64,000 nt of DNA from positions 62,001 through 126,000 of the forward strand of contig NZ_LQBP01000009.1 of assembly GCF_001507545.1 (NCBI RefSeq). The letters run 5' to 3'. Each line of letters opens with the position of its first letter. The stretch's first letter is position 1. Made by a program: the position numbers and the translations under genes. Positions 17,031-25,534 of this stretch are shown one piece after another. A model generated the notes under the pieces. It ran no database searches, had not been told where the DNA came from, and was given only the letters and a program-made list of their open reading frames with translations. This DNA comes from Ruegeria profundi (GTDB lineage Bacteria; Pseudomonadota; Alphaproteobacteria; Rhodobacterales; Rhodobacteraceae).

Positions 17031-18581
17031 CTAGTGGCTGAATTTGCGGATCTCGCCGCTTTTCAGCCGCCCTGCATAGCTGGCCAGCTCTTGCCGCACC
17101 ACTTTCATCAGGAAGTAAAGCGCAAAGACGTTCACAACCGCCATCGCAAAGATCGCCGCATCCGAGAAGTCGATGACCGGGCCAAGGTTGGCCGCCGCAC
17201 CAATAACCACGAAGACGCAGAAGATGACCTTGAACACCAGTTCGGTAGTGTGACCTTCGCCAAACAGGTAGGTCCAGGCCTTCAGCCCATAGTAGGACCA
17301 ACTGATCATGGTCGAAAATGCAAACAGAACGACCGCGACCGCCAGCACATAGGGGAACCAGCCAAAGGCGCTGGCAAAAGCGGCCGAGGTCAGACTAACA
17401 CCCGAGTTACCATCGACGGTGGCAATCGCGTTGCCTGCTTCGTTCAGCATGTAATTGCCGGTTTCCGGATCAACGATCAGCTGTTGCGTAATGATGATCA
17501 CCAGTGCGGTCATGGTACAGATCACCACCGTGTCAATGAACGGTTCAAGCAAGGATACGAACCCTTCGGTGATCGGCTCTTTGGTCCGAACGGCAGAGTG
17601 TGCAATAGCTGCTGAGCCAACGCCCGCCTCGTTCGAAAACGCCGCACGACGGAAGCCCTGGATCAGTGCGCCGACCATGCCGCCAGCAACTCCCAAACCT
17701 GTGAAGGCACCTGCGAAGATTTGACCGAATGCCCAACCGATCTGATCGGCGTGCATGATGATGATCACCAACGCGGCCAGCACATACATGATGCCCATGA
17801 ACGGCACGACTTTCTCAGTCACACGCGCGATGGACTTCAGCCCGCCGACGATCACTGCAAAGACGATACCGGCAAAGATCAGACCCGTGATCCAGCCGGG
17901 AAAATCTCCAACAATGCCCGCAATCTGCTGGTGCGCCTGATTGGCCTGGAACATATTGCCGCCGCCCAGCGCGCCGAGGATACAGAAGATCGAGAACAGG
18001 ACGGCCAGAATCTTGCCGCCTGGCAAGCCCAACTCATTAAAGCCTTTGGACATGTAATACATCGGACCGCCCGAAACGGTGCCGTCTTCGTATTCGTTGC
18101 GGTATTTCACGCCCAACGTGCATTCGGTGAATTTCGACGCCATGCCCAGCAGGCCCGCGACGATCATCCAAAAGGTGGCACCCGGTCCACCGATGCCGAC
18201 AGCCACTGCCACACCAGCAATATTGCCAAGGCCAACAGTGCCCGACAGCGCCGTGGCAAGGGCTTGGAAATGGCTAACCTCTCCGGCGTCATTTGGATCG
18301 GAATAATCGCCTTTTACAAGGCTGATGGCGTGACCGAAAAAGCGGAACTGTACAAAAGCGAAATACAGCGAAAACACGGTTGCCGCGACGACCAGCCACC
18401 CAACGATCCATGGAAAGCCGGTGCCCGGAAACGGGGCGAAGATAAAGCTGACAAAGGGGCCGGTGAAATCGGCGAAGGCCTGATTGATCCTATCGTCCAG
18501 ACCCGTCGCGTCTTGCGCGAGCACGGGGCTGGCGAACATGGACGCGATGGCAGCAAGGCTCAGATTGCGAAACATAGTCAT
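17031..18581 (-). CDS. Sodium:alanine/glycine symporter (AGCS family)
   Basis: A 516-residue inner-membrane carrier with an N-terminal signal-like segment and about 11 hydrophobic helices. AGCS hallmarks are SHFQALATALSGTVGLGNIAG, the conserved GGPGATFWMIVAGLLGMASKF and TECTLGVKYR, GGPMYYMSKG, and RRAAFSNEAGVGSAAIAHSA. It takes up alanine, glycine or a related amino acid with Na+. ATG 18581 is chosen because GGGGAGGG lies seven bases before it; longer in-frame readings are not protein-like. A universal stress gene ends 14 bases upstream, so the two are probably one operon. Confidence 0.92.
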   Translation of the reverse strand: MTMFRNLSLAAIASMFASPVLAQDATGLDDRINQAFADFTGPFVSFIFAPFPGTGFPWIVGWLVVAATVFSLYFAFVQFRFFGHAISLVKGDYSDPNDAGEVSHFQALATALSGTVGLGNIAGVAVAVGIGGPGATFWMIVAGLLGMASKFTECTLGVKYRNEYEDGTVSGGPMYYMSKGFNELGLPGGKILAVLFSIFCILGALGGGNMFQANQAHQQIAGIVGDFPGWITGLIFAGIVFAVIVGGLKSIARVTEKVVPFMGIMYVLAALVIIIMHADQIGWAFGQIFAGAFTGLGVAGGMVGALIQGFRRAAFSNEAGVGSAAIAHSAVRTKEPITEGFVSLLEPFIDTVVICTMTALVIIITQQLIVDPETGNYMLNEAGNAIATVDGNSGVSLTSAAFASAFGWFPYVLAVAVVLFAFSTMISWSYYGLKAWTYLFGEGHTTELVFKVIFCVFVVIGAAANLGPVIDFSDAAIFAMAVVNVFALYFLMKVVRQELASYAGRLKSGEIRKFSH

Positions 18582-18595
18582 TCTTGTCCCTCCCC

Positions 18596-19033
18596 TTAAT
18601 TCACGACTGTGACGGGTACATCTGCGTGCATCACCAGATTCTGGGTTGAACTGCCAAACAGACGTTTCTTGAAACCGTCTGCAGAAGCGCGCCCAACGAC
18701 GATCTGGTTGCCGCCATTTTCCACCGTGATTGCATTCAGCGTCTCGGCGACGTCGCCATGACGTACAATGCCATGAGCCGTGAAACCGGCGGCGTTCAAT
18801 GCGTCCACCGCAGGGGTAACGATACGTGTTGTGGCCAGTTCGATCTCTTCCTCGCGCCGCTTGTGTCGCTGCGCGTTTTCTTCGGGTGTCTGGAAAGTGA
18901 ATGGGGACCATTCAATCACATAAACCACAAGCAACTCACACGAGCTGATGCGCGCTGCCAAATCCTTGGCAAATGCGATTGCGCGTTCCCCGGTTTCTGT
19001 CCCGTCCAGTCCAATGACAATCTTGGTTGTCAT
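18596..19033 (-). CDS. Universal stress protein UspA family
   Basis: A 145-residue UspA-fold protein. It starts KIVIGLDGTETGERAIAFAK and ends with the ATP-binding type motif VGRASADGFKKRLFGSSTQN (G-x2-G-x9-G-S/T) followed by DVPVTVVN, so it probably binds ATP. It sits just upstream of the AGCS symporter gene on the same strand; Usp proteins encoded next to transporters often modulate them. GGAGGA precedes the ATG at 19033. Confidence 0.9.
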   Translation of the reverse strand: MTTKIVIGLDGTETGERAIAFAKDLAARISSCELLVVYVIEWSPFTFQTPEENAQRHKRREEEIELATTRIVTPAVDALNAAGFTAHGIVRHGDVAETLNAITVENGGNQIVVGRASADGFKKRLFGSSTQNLVMHADVPVTVVN

Positions 19034-19267
19034 GACGTTCCTCCGTTTTTGTAGATTATACCGGAGCCCGCACTCCGGCGGGGCAGCCGGAACCTGGAAC
19101 TTGTTGAGTAGACTGCCCCTACGGGGCCAGTATCGGGGAAAAACACCAAAAAATAGAGGTAAATCTGAAGAATTCACCCACTAACATCATAATTTGTTGA
19201 TATTATTGTTTTTATTATGCCTAAATTTTAAGCTCAGCCAAGGTTCAAGACAGCAAACTGACCCGGA

Positions 19268-20713
19268 TCAACCCGGATCAGTGTTATAGATCAGGCGCTC
19301 ATCGCATGGCGCAATGCGTAGAATATTAGTCGTTCCGGGTACGTTGAACGGCACACCGGCAGTGACCACGATCTGGTCGGTCTCGGCCGCGAACCCGCCG
19401 GCACGGGCTGCGCGGGCAGCGTTTACTACGGCACCCTTGAAACGCTCAAGCTCGGGCGTCATTACGCAATGGCACCCCCAGCTTAAACACAGACGCCGCG
19501 CGGTTCCGGTGGCAGGCGTCATCGCAATGATCGGCACACCGGGCCTTTCCCGCGCAGTCAACAGCGCCGTGGTGCCGCTTTGGGTAAAGCAGCAAATCGC
19601 CTTGATGTCAGTCTTTTCCGCGATCTCACGCGCCGCTGCCACAATGCCGTCTGCGATCGTTGTCCCCTGTGCCGTCCGCGACGCTGCGATGATCTGCGTG
19701 TAGGTCGGGTCAGCCTCGACCTCGATCGCGACCTTGTTCATGGTTTGCACGGCCTCAATCGGATAGGCACCGGCTGCAGACTCGGCGCTGAGCATGATGG
19801 CGTCTGTGCCCTCGTAAATGGCGGTCGCCACGTCCGAAACCTCGGCCCGTGTGGGCATCGGGCTTTCGATCATGCTTTCCAGCATCTGAGTGGCCACGAT
19901 GACGGGCTTGGCGGCACTTCTGCACTTGCGGACCAGTCGTTTCTGGATCGGAGGCACGGCAGAGACCGGCAGCTCAACCCCCAGATCGCCCCGCGCAACC
20001 ATGATCCCGTCCGATGCGTCGAGGATGTCGTCAAACGCCTCGACCGCTGCTGGCTTTTCGATCTTGGACAAGATCGAGGCGCGGCCATCAGCCAGCGCGC
20101 GGGCCTCGAAAACGTCCTTGGCGCGCTGAACAAAGCTAAGCGCCAGCCAGTCAACACCCAGTTGGCAGACAAACTCAAGGTCGTCGCGGTCCTTGGACGA
20201 AAGCGCCGCTAAGGGCAGTACGACATCAGGAACATTCACGCCTTTGCGGTTCGAAATCGTTCCGCCGACCTCAACCGTGCAGCTGGCGAAATCATGGCCG
20301 CAGTCCTGAACGATCAGGCGTATTTTCCCGTCATTGACCAACAGACGCGCGCCCGGCTCCAGCGCCTCAAAAATCTCGGGGTGCGGCAGACACACTCGGC
20401 CCGCGTCACCCGGCGCCGGATCAAGGTCCAGTCGGAAAACAGCGCCCTCTTCCAATTCTTCCGCGTCATTTGCAAAAACACCCACACGCAGTTTCGGCCC
20501 CTGAAGGTCCGCCAGAATCGCAATTGGGCTGTCGAGGTCCTTTTCCACCTGCCGAATGATCCGATGACGTTCACGAATCTCATCGTGGCTACCGTGGCTC
20601 ATGTTCAGGCGAAACACATCGGCACCTGCCTCGTGCAGGGCGCGAATGGTGTCATAGTCATTGGACGCCGGTCCCAGCGTCGCCACGATTTTTACATTTC
20701 TCAGGCGTCGCAT
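19268..20713 (-). CDS. pyk: Pyruvate kinase
   Basis: A 481-residue glycolytic enzyme transferring phosphate from phosphoenolpyruvate to ADP. The order is complete: KIVATLGPASNDYDT, FRLNMSHGSHDEIRERH, ILADLQGPKLRVG, the catalytic Lys in ILSKIEKPAAVEAF, metal ligands in GIMVARGDLGVELP, the TQMLESM loop, AEVSDVATAIYEGTDAIMLS and a C-terminal regulatory domain with CFTQSGTTALLTARERP. It is a single gene followed leftwards by about 230 AT-rich bases before the Usp gene. Confidence 0.97.
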   Translation of the reverse strand: MRRLRNVKIVATLGPASNDYDTIRALHEAGADVFRLNMSHGSHDEIRERHRIIRQVEKDLDSPIAILADLQGPKLRVGVFANDAEELEEGAVFRLDLDPAPGDAGRVCLPHPEIFEALEPGARLLVNDGKIRLIVQDCGHDFASCTVEVGGTISNRKGVNVPDVVLPLAALSSKDRDDLEFVCQLGVDWLALSFVQRAKDVFEARALADGRASILSKIEKPAAVEAFDDILDASDGIMVARGDLGVELPVSAVPPIQKRLVRKCRSAAKPVIVATQMLESMIESPMPTRAEVSDVATAIYEGTDAIMLSAESAAGAYPIEAVQTMNKVAIEVEADPTYTQIIAASRTAQGTTIADGIVAAAREIAEKTDIKAICCFTQSGTTALLTARERPGVPIIAMTPATGTARRLCLSWGCHCVMTPELERFKGAVVNAARAARAGGFAAETDQIVVTAGVPFNVPGTTNILRIAPCDERLIYNTDPG

Positions 20714-20846
20714 TGGCGGTGCACTCCTTGGGTGTTTTCTTGATTTTGCAAAATTGTTACCGCAAACATTTCTTCATGCCGCTTATTGCGCAATTCCCTT
20801 TCCGAAGCAACTGCCCTAAACCTGCGGCAAACAAGATGACAGGCTT

Positions 20847-21584
20847 ATGACGTATTCTCCGTTTTTTATCCATGGGGCTGATCGCCCTTCGCGTTGGCTC
20901 ATCACCTGCGACCACGCTACCAACACGGTGCCACCCGAAGTCAATGGCGGAGACCTTGGCCTGCCACGCGAGGATATGGAGCGCCACATTGCCTATGACG
21001 TGGGTGCGTATGAAGTGTCAAAGCATCTGGGCGAGATTTTGAATGCGCCTGTGATCGCAGCCAATTTTTCGCGCCTTGTGATTGATCCGAACCGGGGTGA
21101 GGACGACCCGACCCTTTTGATGAAGCTCTATGACGGCTCGATCATCCCCGGCAATCGCCATGCCGATGCGGTTGAGCGTGAACGGCGTCTGAACATGTAT
21201 TACCGCCCCTACCACGCGGAATTGGAGCGTATGGCAGGCCTGCCGCACGCGGTGATCGTCTCAATGCATTCATTCACCCGCCAATTGCGCGGCCGCGACC
21301 CACGGCCTTGGCATGTTGGGGTTTTGCACACCCGGGACGAGCGGTTCTCGCGCCCTTTGGTCAACCGACTAAAGGCTGAACCCGACCTGTGCGTAGGTGT
21401 CAACGAACCCTATACAGGCGTTCTGCCCGGGGATGCGATTGATCGGCACTGCACCGCCCACGGGCGGCCAAACGCCTTGATCGAACTGCGAAATGATCTG
21501 ATCGCTGACCACACGCAACAACGCGCTTGGGCTGAGCGGCTTGCTGTCATCCTGCAAGACGCCTTGGCGGATAGCGGCCTTTGA
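20847..21584 (+). CDS. N-formylglutamate amidohydrolase family protein
   Basis: A 245-residue zinc-type amidohydrolase of the HutG/N-formylglutamate deformylase family. Visible marks are the opening WLITCDHATNTVPPE with the metal-region Asp/His, ANFSRLVIDPNRGEDDPTLL, VIVSMHSFTRQLRGRDPRPW, and the C-terminal NALIELRNDLI. It may release formate from N-formylglutamate in histidine breakdown or act on similar N-acyl amino acids; no hut genes are nearby. It is divergent from pyk. Confidence 0.82.
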   Translation: MTYSPFFIHGADRPSRWLITCDHATNTVPPEVNGGDLGLPREDMERHIAYDVGAYEVSKHLGEILNAPVIAANFSRLVIDPNRGEDDPTLLMKLYDGSIIPGNRHADAVERERRLNMYYRPYHAELERMAGLPHAVIVSMHSFTRQLRGRDPRPWHVGVLHTRDERFSRPLVNRLKAEPDLCVGVNEPYTGVLPGDAIDRHCTAHGRPNALIELRNDLIADHTQQRAWAERLAVILQDALADSGL

Positions 21585-21660
21585 ACCGAGGTGCCGCCAA
21601 GGCCAAAACCGTTGAGATTCAGGTCTGGGCTCCCCAGATATCAAAAGAAAGGAGGCAACG

Positions 21661-21900
21661 ATGACACAAGAATTACTGACCTCTTTCTTTGGTTGGATGG
21701 CCGTGCTCAACATCGCTGTTCTGCTGTTTAGCACAGTAATGATTTTACTGATGCGGGACTGGATCGCAGATGTTCACGGCAGGATGTTCCAGATGGAGCG
21801 TTCAGATGTAAGACGAACGTATTTCCGATACCTTGCCACCTATAAGATCCTGACCCTCATTTTCTGCATCGTGCCTTGGCTGGCCTTGAGGCTTGCCTGA
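21661..21900 (+). CDS. Small two-pass membrane protein (DUF6868-like)
   Basis: A 79-residue protein with two hydrophobic helices (FFGWMAVLNIAVLLFSTVMI and ATYKILTLIFCIVPWLALRL) linked by a charged loop with MRDWIADVHGRMF. The pattern resembles the DUF6868 family. AAAGGAGG stands just before the ATG. No function known. Confidence 0.7.
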   Translation: MTQELLTSFFGWMAVLNIAVLLFSTVMILLMRDWIADVHGRMFQMERSDVRRTYFRYLATYKILTLIFCIVPWLALRLA

Positions 21901-21977
21901 CATGCTGTTTATTGAAACATCGCCTTCGGACCGCTAGGTCAGGTGCAGACCCTAGCAAAATCACCCGGAGTCAGCCC

Positions 21978-22292
21978 ATGGACAAGCAAACCGAAATCGA
22001 ACTTCAGGCCGCCGCCTTCCGCCGGTTGCAAAAGCACCTGATGGAAGATCGTACAGACGTGCAGAATATCGACATGATGAATCTGACTGGGTTCTGCCGC
22101 AACTGCCTGTCGCGCTGGTATCAGGAAGCAGCCAATGAAAAAGGCATCGAGATGGGCAAAGAAGAAGCGCGCGAAATTTTCTATGGCATGACCATGGATG
22201 ACTGGAAAGCCAATTACCAAACGGATGCCAGCCCGGAAAAGCAAGCCGCTTTTAAGGTTGCATTTGAAGAGAATGTCGGGAAAACCGACTGA
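21978..22292 (+). CDS. DUF1244 protein
   Basis: A 104-residue protein of the DUF1244 family, typical of proteobacteria. The Cys-containing core NLTGFCRNCLSRWYQEAANE and EAREIFYGMTMDDWKANYQT are diagnostic; the CxxC may bind metal. The function is unknown. The in-frame reading from 21876 is rejected since the family begins at MDKQTEIELQAAAFRRLQ. A terminator follows shared with the convergent aminotransferase gene. Confidence 0.85.
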   Translation: MDKQTEIELQAAAFRRLQKHLMEDRTDVQNIDMMNLTGFCRNCLSRWYQEAANEKGIEMGKEEAREIFYGMTMDDWKANYQTDASPEKQAAFKVAFEENVGKTD

Positions 22293-22309
22293 AGCGCTAA
22301 AAGAAAAAA

Positions 22310-22330
22310 GGCCCGCTGATCCGGCGGGCC
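22310..22330. terminator. Bidirectional terminator hairpin
   Basis: GGCCCGC (22310-22316) pairs with GCGGGCC (22324-22330). An A-run on the left and a T-rich stretch on the right let it serve both the DUF1244 gene and the convergent aminotransferase gene. Confidence 0.8.
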
Positions 22331-22336
22331 TGTTCT

Positions 22337-23197
22337 TTAGATCGCCGCCTTTCGGCTTTCGTCCAAATAGATTTCGCGCAGCCGTTTGGCAATCGGGCCG
22401 GGCGTGCCGTCACCCAGCATGACACCGTCAATTTCAATTACAGGCATGACAAAGGCGCTGGCAGACGTGGTAAAGGCCTCGTCGGCCTCTTTGGCTTCGT
22501 CGATGGTGAACAGGCGTTCTTCGATTTCCATCTGCGCCTCGGCTGCCATGCGCAGCACAGCCTTACGCGTAATGCCGTGCAGGATGTCGTTCGACAGCGG
22601 ACGGGTCACGATCTTTCCGTTCTTGACGAAATACGCATTGTTGCTGGTGCCTTCGGTGACATAACCGTCTTCGATCATCCACGCGTCGTCACACCCGGCG
22701 GCCTTGGCCATCATCTTGCCAAGCGAGGGGTACAGCAACTGCGTTGTCTTGATATCCCGGCGGCCCCAGCGGATATCCTCGATCGAGATGATCTTGGCAC
22801 CCGTTCTTGACGCCTCGCTGTCGGCCAGACCCGGTTTGTTCTGAGTAAACAGAACCATCGTTGGCTTGGTGTCCGCAGGCGGGAACACAAAATCCCGGTC
22901 GCCATCGCTGCCGCGGGTGACCTGCAAATAGACAAGCCCCTCTTCGATACCGTTCAGTTCCACCAGCTTGCGGTGAATCTCGAGCAGTTCATCCATGCTG
23001 CAGGGTTCGGCCATCTGAAGCTCATTCAACGAACGCTTCAGGCGCACCGCATGCCCGTCGAAATCGATCAGTTTGCCATCCAGAACGCTGGTGACCTCGT
23101 AAACGGCATCGGCCATCAGGAAACCGCGGTCGAAGATCGAAACTTTTGCCTCGGTCTCGGGCAGGTATTCGCCATTCACGTAAACGGTGCGGGTCAT
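22337..23197 (-). CDS. dat: D-amino-acid transaminase (class IV aminotransferase)
   Basis: A 286-residue fold-type IV PLP enzyme like D-alanine aminotransferase. It opens TVYVNGEYLPETEAKVSIFD, has the arginine-rich RRDIKTTQLLYPSLGKMMAK around the PLP Lys, and the class IV signature VTEGTSNNAYFVKNGKIVT. It would move amino groups between D-amino acids and 2-oxo acids, e.g. D-alanine to D-glutamate. ATG 23197 has GAGGAG in front; the longer frame does not. It is the last gene of the dgcN-dgcA-dat unit, ten bases after dgcA, so D-glutamate formed here could feed the other two enzymes. Confidence 0.85.
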   Translation of the reverse strand: MTRTVYVNGEYLPETEAKVSIFDRGFLMADAVYEVTSVLDGKLIDFDGHAVRLKRSLNELQMAEPCSMDELLEIHRKLVELNGIEEGLVYLQVTRGSDGDRDFVFPPADTKPTMVLFTQNKPGLADSEASRTGAKIISIEDIRWGRRDIKTTQLLYPSLGKMMAKAAGCDDAWMIEDGYVTEGTSNNAYFVKNGKIVTRPLSNDILHGITRKAVLRMAAEAQMEIEERLFTIDEAKEADEAFTTSASAFVMPVIEIDGVMLGDGTPGPIAKRLREIYLDESRKAAI

Positions 23198-23207
23198 GTA
23201 TGTCTCC

Positions 23208-24173
23208 TCAACCCCAGAGCGCCGCACTTGGCGGATGCACTCCGGCGTCATCAAAAATCAGCGGGGTGTCGCGGTCTTCGGCCAACAGAAGCGGGCCGTC
23301 AAGGTCCGTTACCATCGCACCCTGCGCCAACAATGTCGCAGGGGCCATGGCCAGAGAACTACCAACCATGCATCCGACCATCACTTTATAGCCCTCAGCC
23401 AACGCCTGACTGCGCAGAGCCAGCGCCTCGGTCAAGCCGCCAGTCTTGTCGAGCTTGATATTGACCACATCATATTTGCCCTTCAAAGCGGGCAAGCTTG
23501 CCCGGTCGTGGCAGGATTCGTCGGCGCAGACAGGCACAGGGCGATCCATCCCGATCAACGCGTCATCTTCGCCTGCGGGCAAAGGTTGCTCAACCAGTTC
23601 GACACCCAGCCGCACAAGATGGGGCGCAAGATCGGCGTAAACTTCTGCCGACCAACCTTCATTGGCGTCGATAATGATCTTGGCGCCGGGGGCACCTGTC
23701 CGGACAGCTTCGAGCCGTGGCATGTCGTCCGGTGTGCCCAGCTTGATCTTTAGCACGGGACGATCCGCATTTGCTGCGGCCTGAGCCCGCATCGCCTCGG
23801 GCGTGTCCAGCGACAGGGTATAAGCAGTAATCTCCGGGCCCGGCATTGGCAGGCCAGCCAGTTCCCACGCCCGCTTACCCGCTCGTTTGCATTCCAGGTC
23901 CCACAACGCACAATCCACGGCGTTCCTGGCGGCACCGGCGGGCAGAAGATCCATCAGCGATTGGCGGGTGAATTCTTCGGGCAAACCTACGATCTCGGCC
24001 TCGACAGACCCGAGCGTTTCATCGTAGCGCGCATAGGGAACACATTCACCCCACCCCTGATGCGCACCATCTGAGACACGCACGGTCAGCACCTTCGCTT
24101 CGGTCCGCGACCCGCGCGAGATCGTAAAGACCTGCGCCAACCGGAACACATCACGCGTGACATCAATCTTCAC
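23208..24173 (-). CDS. dgcA: N-acetyl-D-glutamate racemase DgcA / dipeptide-epimerase-like enolase
   Basis: A 321-residue member of the enolase superfamily close to L-Ala-D/L-Glu epimerases. The barrel motifs are seen: LKIKLGTPDD (K-x-K region), IIIDANEGWSAE with the first metal Asp, ELVEQPLPAGEDD with the Glu, VCADESCHD, and VNIKLDKTGGLTEAL with the second acid/base Lys. Together with the DUF1611-type gene upstream it matches the DgcA of marine D-glutamate catabolism, which racemises N-acetyl-D-glutamate to the L form. A dipeptide epimerase for cell-wall recycling is the alternative. The start is GTG with AAGGAG in front. Confidence 0.75.
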   Translation of the reverse strand: MKIDVTRDVFRLAQVFTISRGSRTEAKVLTVRVSDGAHQGWGECVPYARYDETLGSVEAEIVGLPEEFTRQSLMDLLPAGAARNAVDCALWDLECKRAGKRAWELAGLPMPGPEITAYTLSLDTPEAMRAQAAANADRPVLKIKLGTPDDMPRLEAVRTGAPGAKIIIDANEGWSAEVYADLAPHLVRLGVELVEQPLPAGEDDALIGMDRPVPVCADESCHDRASLPALKGKYDVVNIKLDKTGGLTEALALRSQALAEGYKVMVGCMVGSSLAMAPATLLAQGAMVTDLDGPLLLAEDRDTPLIFDDAGVHPPSAALWG

Positions 24174-24236
24174 ACAACCGCTCCTTCATCATTCCCTAAA
24201 AGGACCGCCAGACACACGTCTAGCCGGGCTTTTTCA

Positions 24237-25238
24237 TCACATCGCAGCCAGTGCGTCGACCAGTTTGCCCGCACCGAAGCGGAATGGATCGGTCGCAGGC
24301 AGACCCATGTCGGCTTCCAGCTTGGCCAGATAGGCGGTCGCGTCCTCGTCGCTCATGTGCTGAGTGTTAACCGAGATGCCGACGACCTGACAGTCCGGGT
24401 TGGCGACTTTCGCCAGCGCCAGTGCGGTGTCGCGCAGCGTCTCCAGCGACGGCAGTTGATAGGTCGGCAGGCCGCGCATGTGCTCTCGCGTCGGCTCATG
24501 ACACAGGATCAGCGCATCCGGCTGACCGCCATGAATTAGCGCCATGGTCACGCCCGAAAACGACACGTGGAACAATGAACCCTGCCCTTCGATCAGGTCC
24601 CAGTGGTCGTCGTCATTGTCTGGTGTCAGCCACTCGATCGAGCCAGCCATAAAATCCGCGATCACAGCATCCAGCGGAACACCGTCGCCGGTGATCAGGA
24701 TACCGGTCTGACCAGTGGCACGAAACGTGGATTTCATTCCGCGCTTGCGCATCTCGGCATCCATCGCCATCGCCGTGTACATCTTGCCGACCGAGCAATC
24801 GGTGCCAACGCCAAGGCAACGCTTGCCCTTGCGCTTGATGCCGTTTGCAATCGGATAGTCCACTTCGGGCACGCGTACATCATGCAGCTTGCGACCGGTC
24901 GCCTCGGCCACGGCAACCAGATCGGGCTCATCGCGCAGCAGGTTGTGCAAGCCCGAGGCCAGATCGAAGCCCTCCTCCAGCGCCATCACCAGAACCTTTT
25001 TCCATTCCTGGCTGATGACCCCGCCACGATTGGCCACACCTATGACCAGGGTCTTTGCCCCGGCCTCTTTCGCTTCGGTCAACGACATGTCCGTCAGACC
25101 CAGATCAGCCTTGCAGCCGTCCATCCGGTATTGACCCACGGCATTTTCGGGACGCCAGTCTTTGATGCCAATTGCCACTTTGGCCGCCAATTGGTCGGGC
25201 GCATCGCCTAAAAACAGCAGGTACGGTGTCTCGATCAT
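24237..25238 (-). CDS. dgcN: DUF1611 protein, D-glutamate N-acetyltransferase DgcN-like
   Basis: A 333-residue DUF1611 protein with an N-terminal Rossmann-like part (YLLFLGDAPDQLAAKVAIGI) and a C-terminal P-loop domain (CLGVGTDCSVGKMYTAMAMD, Walker A-like; ALILCHEPTREHMRG). Such proteins were described as DgcN, which N-acetylates D-glutamate before DgcA racemises it. The start at 25238 is preceded by AAAGGAG; the in-frame ATG at 25262 has no site. It heads the dgcN-dgcA-dat unit (gaps 63 and 10 bases). Confidence 0.75.
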   Translation of the reverse strand: MIETPYLLFLGDAPDQLAAKVAIGIKDWRPENAVGQYRMDGCKADLGLTDMSLTEAKEAGAKTLVIGVANRGGVISQEWKKVLVMALEEGFDLASGLHNLLRDEPDLVAVAEATGRKLHDVRVPEVDYPIANGIKRKGKRCLGVGTDCSVGKMYTAMAMDAEMRKRGMKSTFRATGQTGILITGDGVPLDAVIADFMAGSIEWLTPDNDDDHWDLIEGQGSLFHVSFSGVTMALIHGGQPDALILCHEPTREHMRGLPTYQLPSLETLRDTALALAKVANPDCQVVGISVNTQHMSDEDATAYLAKLEADMGLPATDPFRFGAGKLVDALAAM

Positions 25239-25534
25239 CGCGGTTTGCTCCTTTGTTTCCATCGCAACCTATGGGACATACCCGACGAGTGTTTCGCGTT
25301 TTCCTCTGGCATCATCGGGTCATGCGGGAAAATCTTGCGTCAGATTTGAATCTTTTGAAATTTTCTCTCAAGTTTTCAGAGCGATTAATCTTTAATCACC
25401 AGCCAAACACTCACTTTGCCGAAAATGCTGCAATTGCATTGCCGCACCTGCATATAGGCGCTTGCGCATGGTCGCGCAATTTAATACCTCAATGAGTGAA
25501 AAAATTGTAATTTCATTTCTCGGAAGAGGTCCAG
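25239..25534. other. Divergent dgcN/mcl1 intergenic region
   Basis: A 296-base AT-rich divergent spacer that must carry promoters for the D-glutamate unit and for mcl1. It contains the perfect ten-base palindrome TGCAATTGCA at 25429-25438, roughly 100 bases before mcl1, with a nearby TTTGCCGAAAATGC. This is a candidate regulator site for C2/C3 metabolism. Nothing coding was seen. Confidence 0.4.

Noticed and set aside
19261..19280. Direct repeat ACCCGGATCA twice at the end of pyk
   Set aside because: Two copies only, partly within the coding end; no sign of an att site or mobile element.
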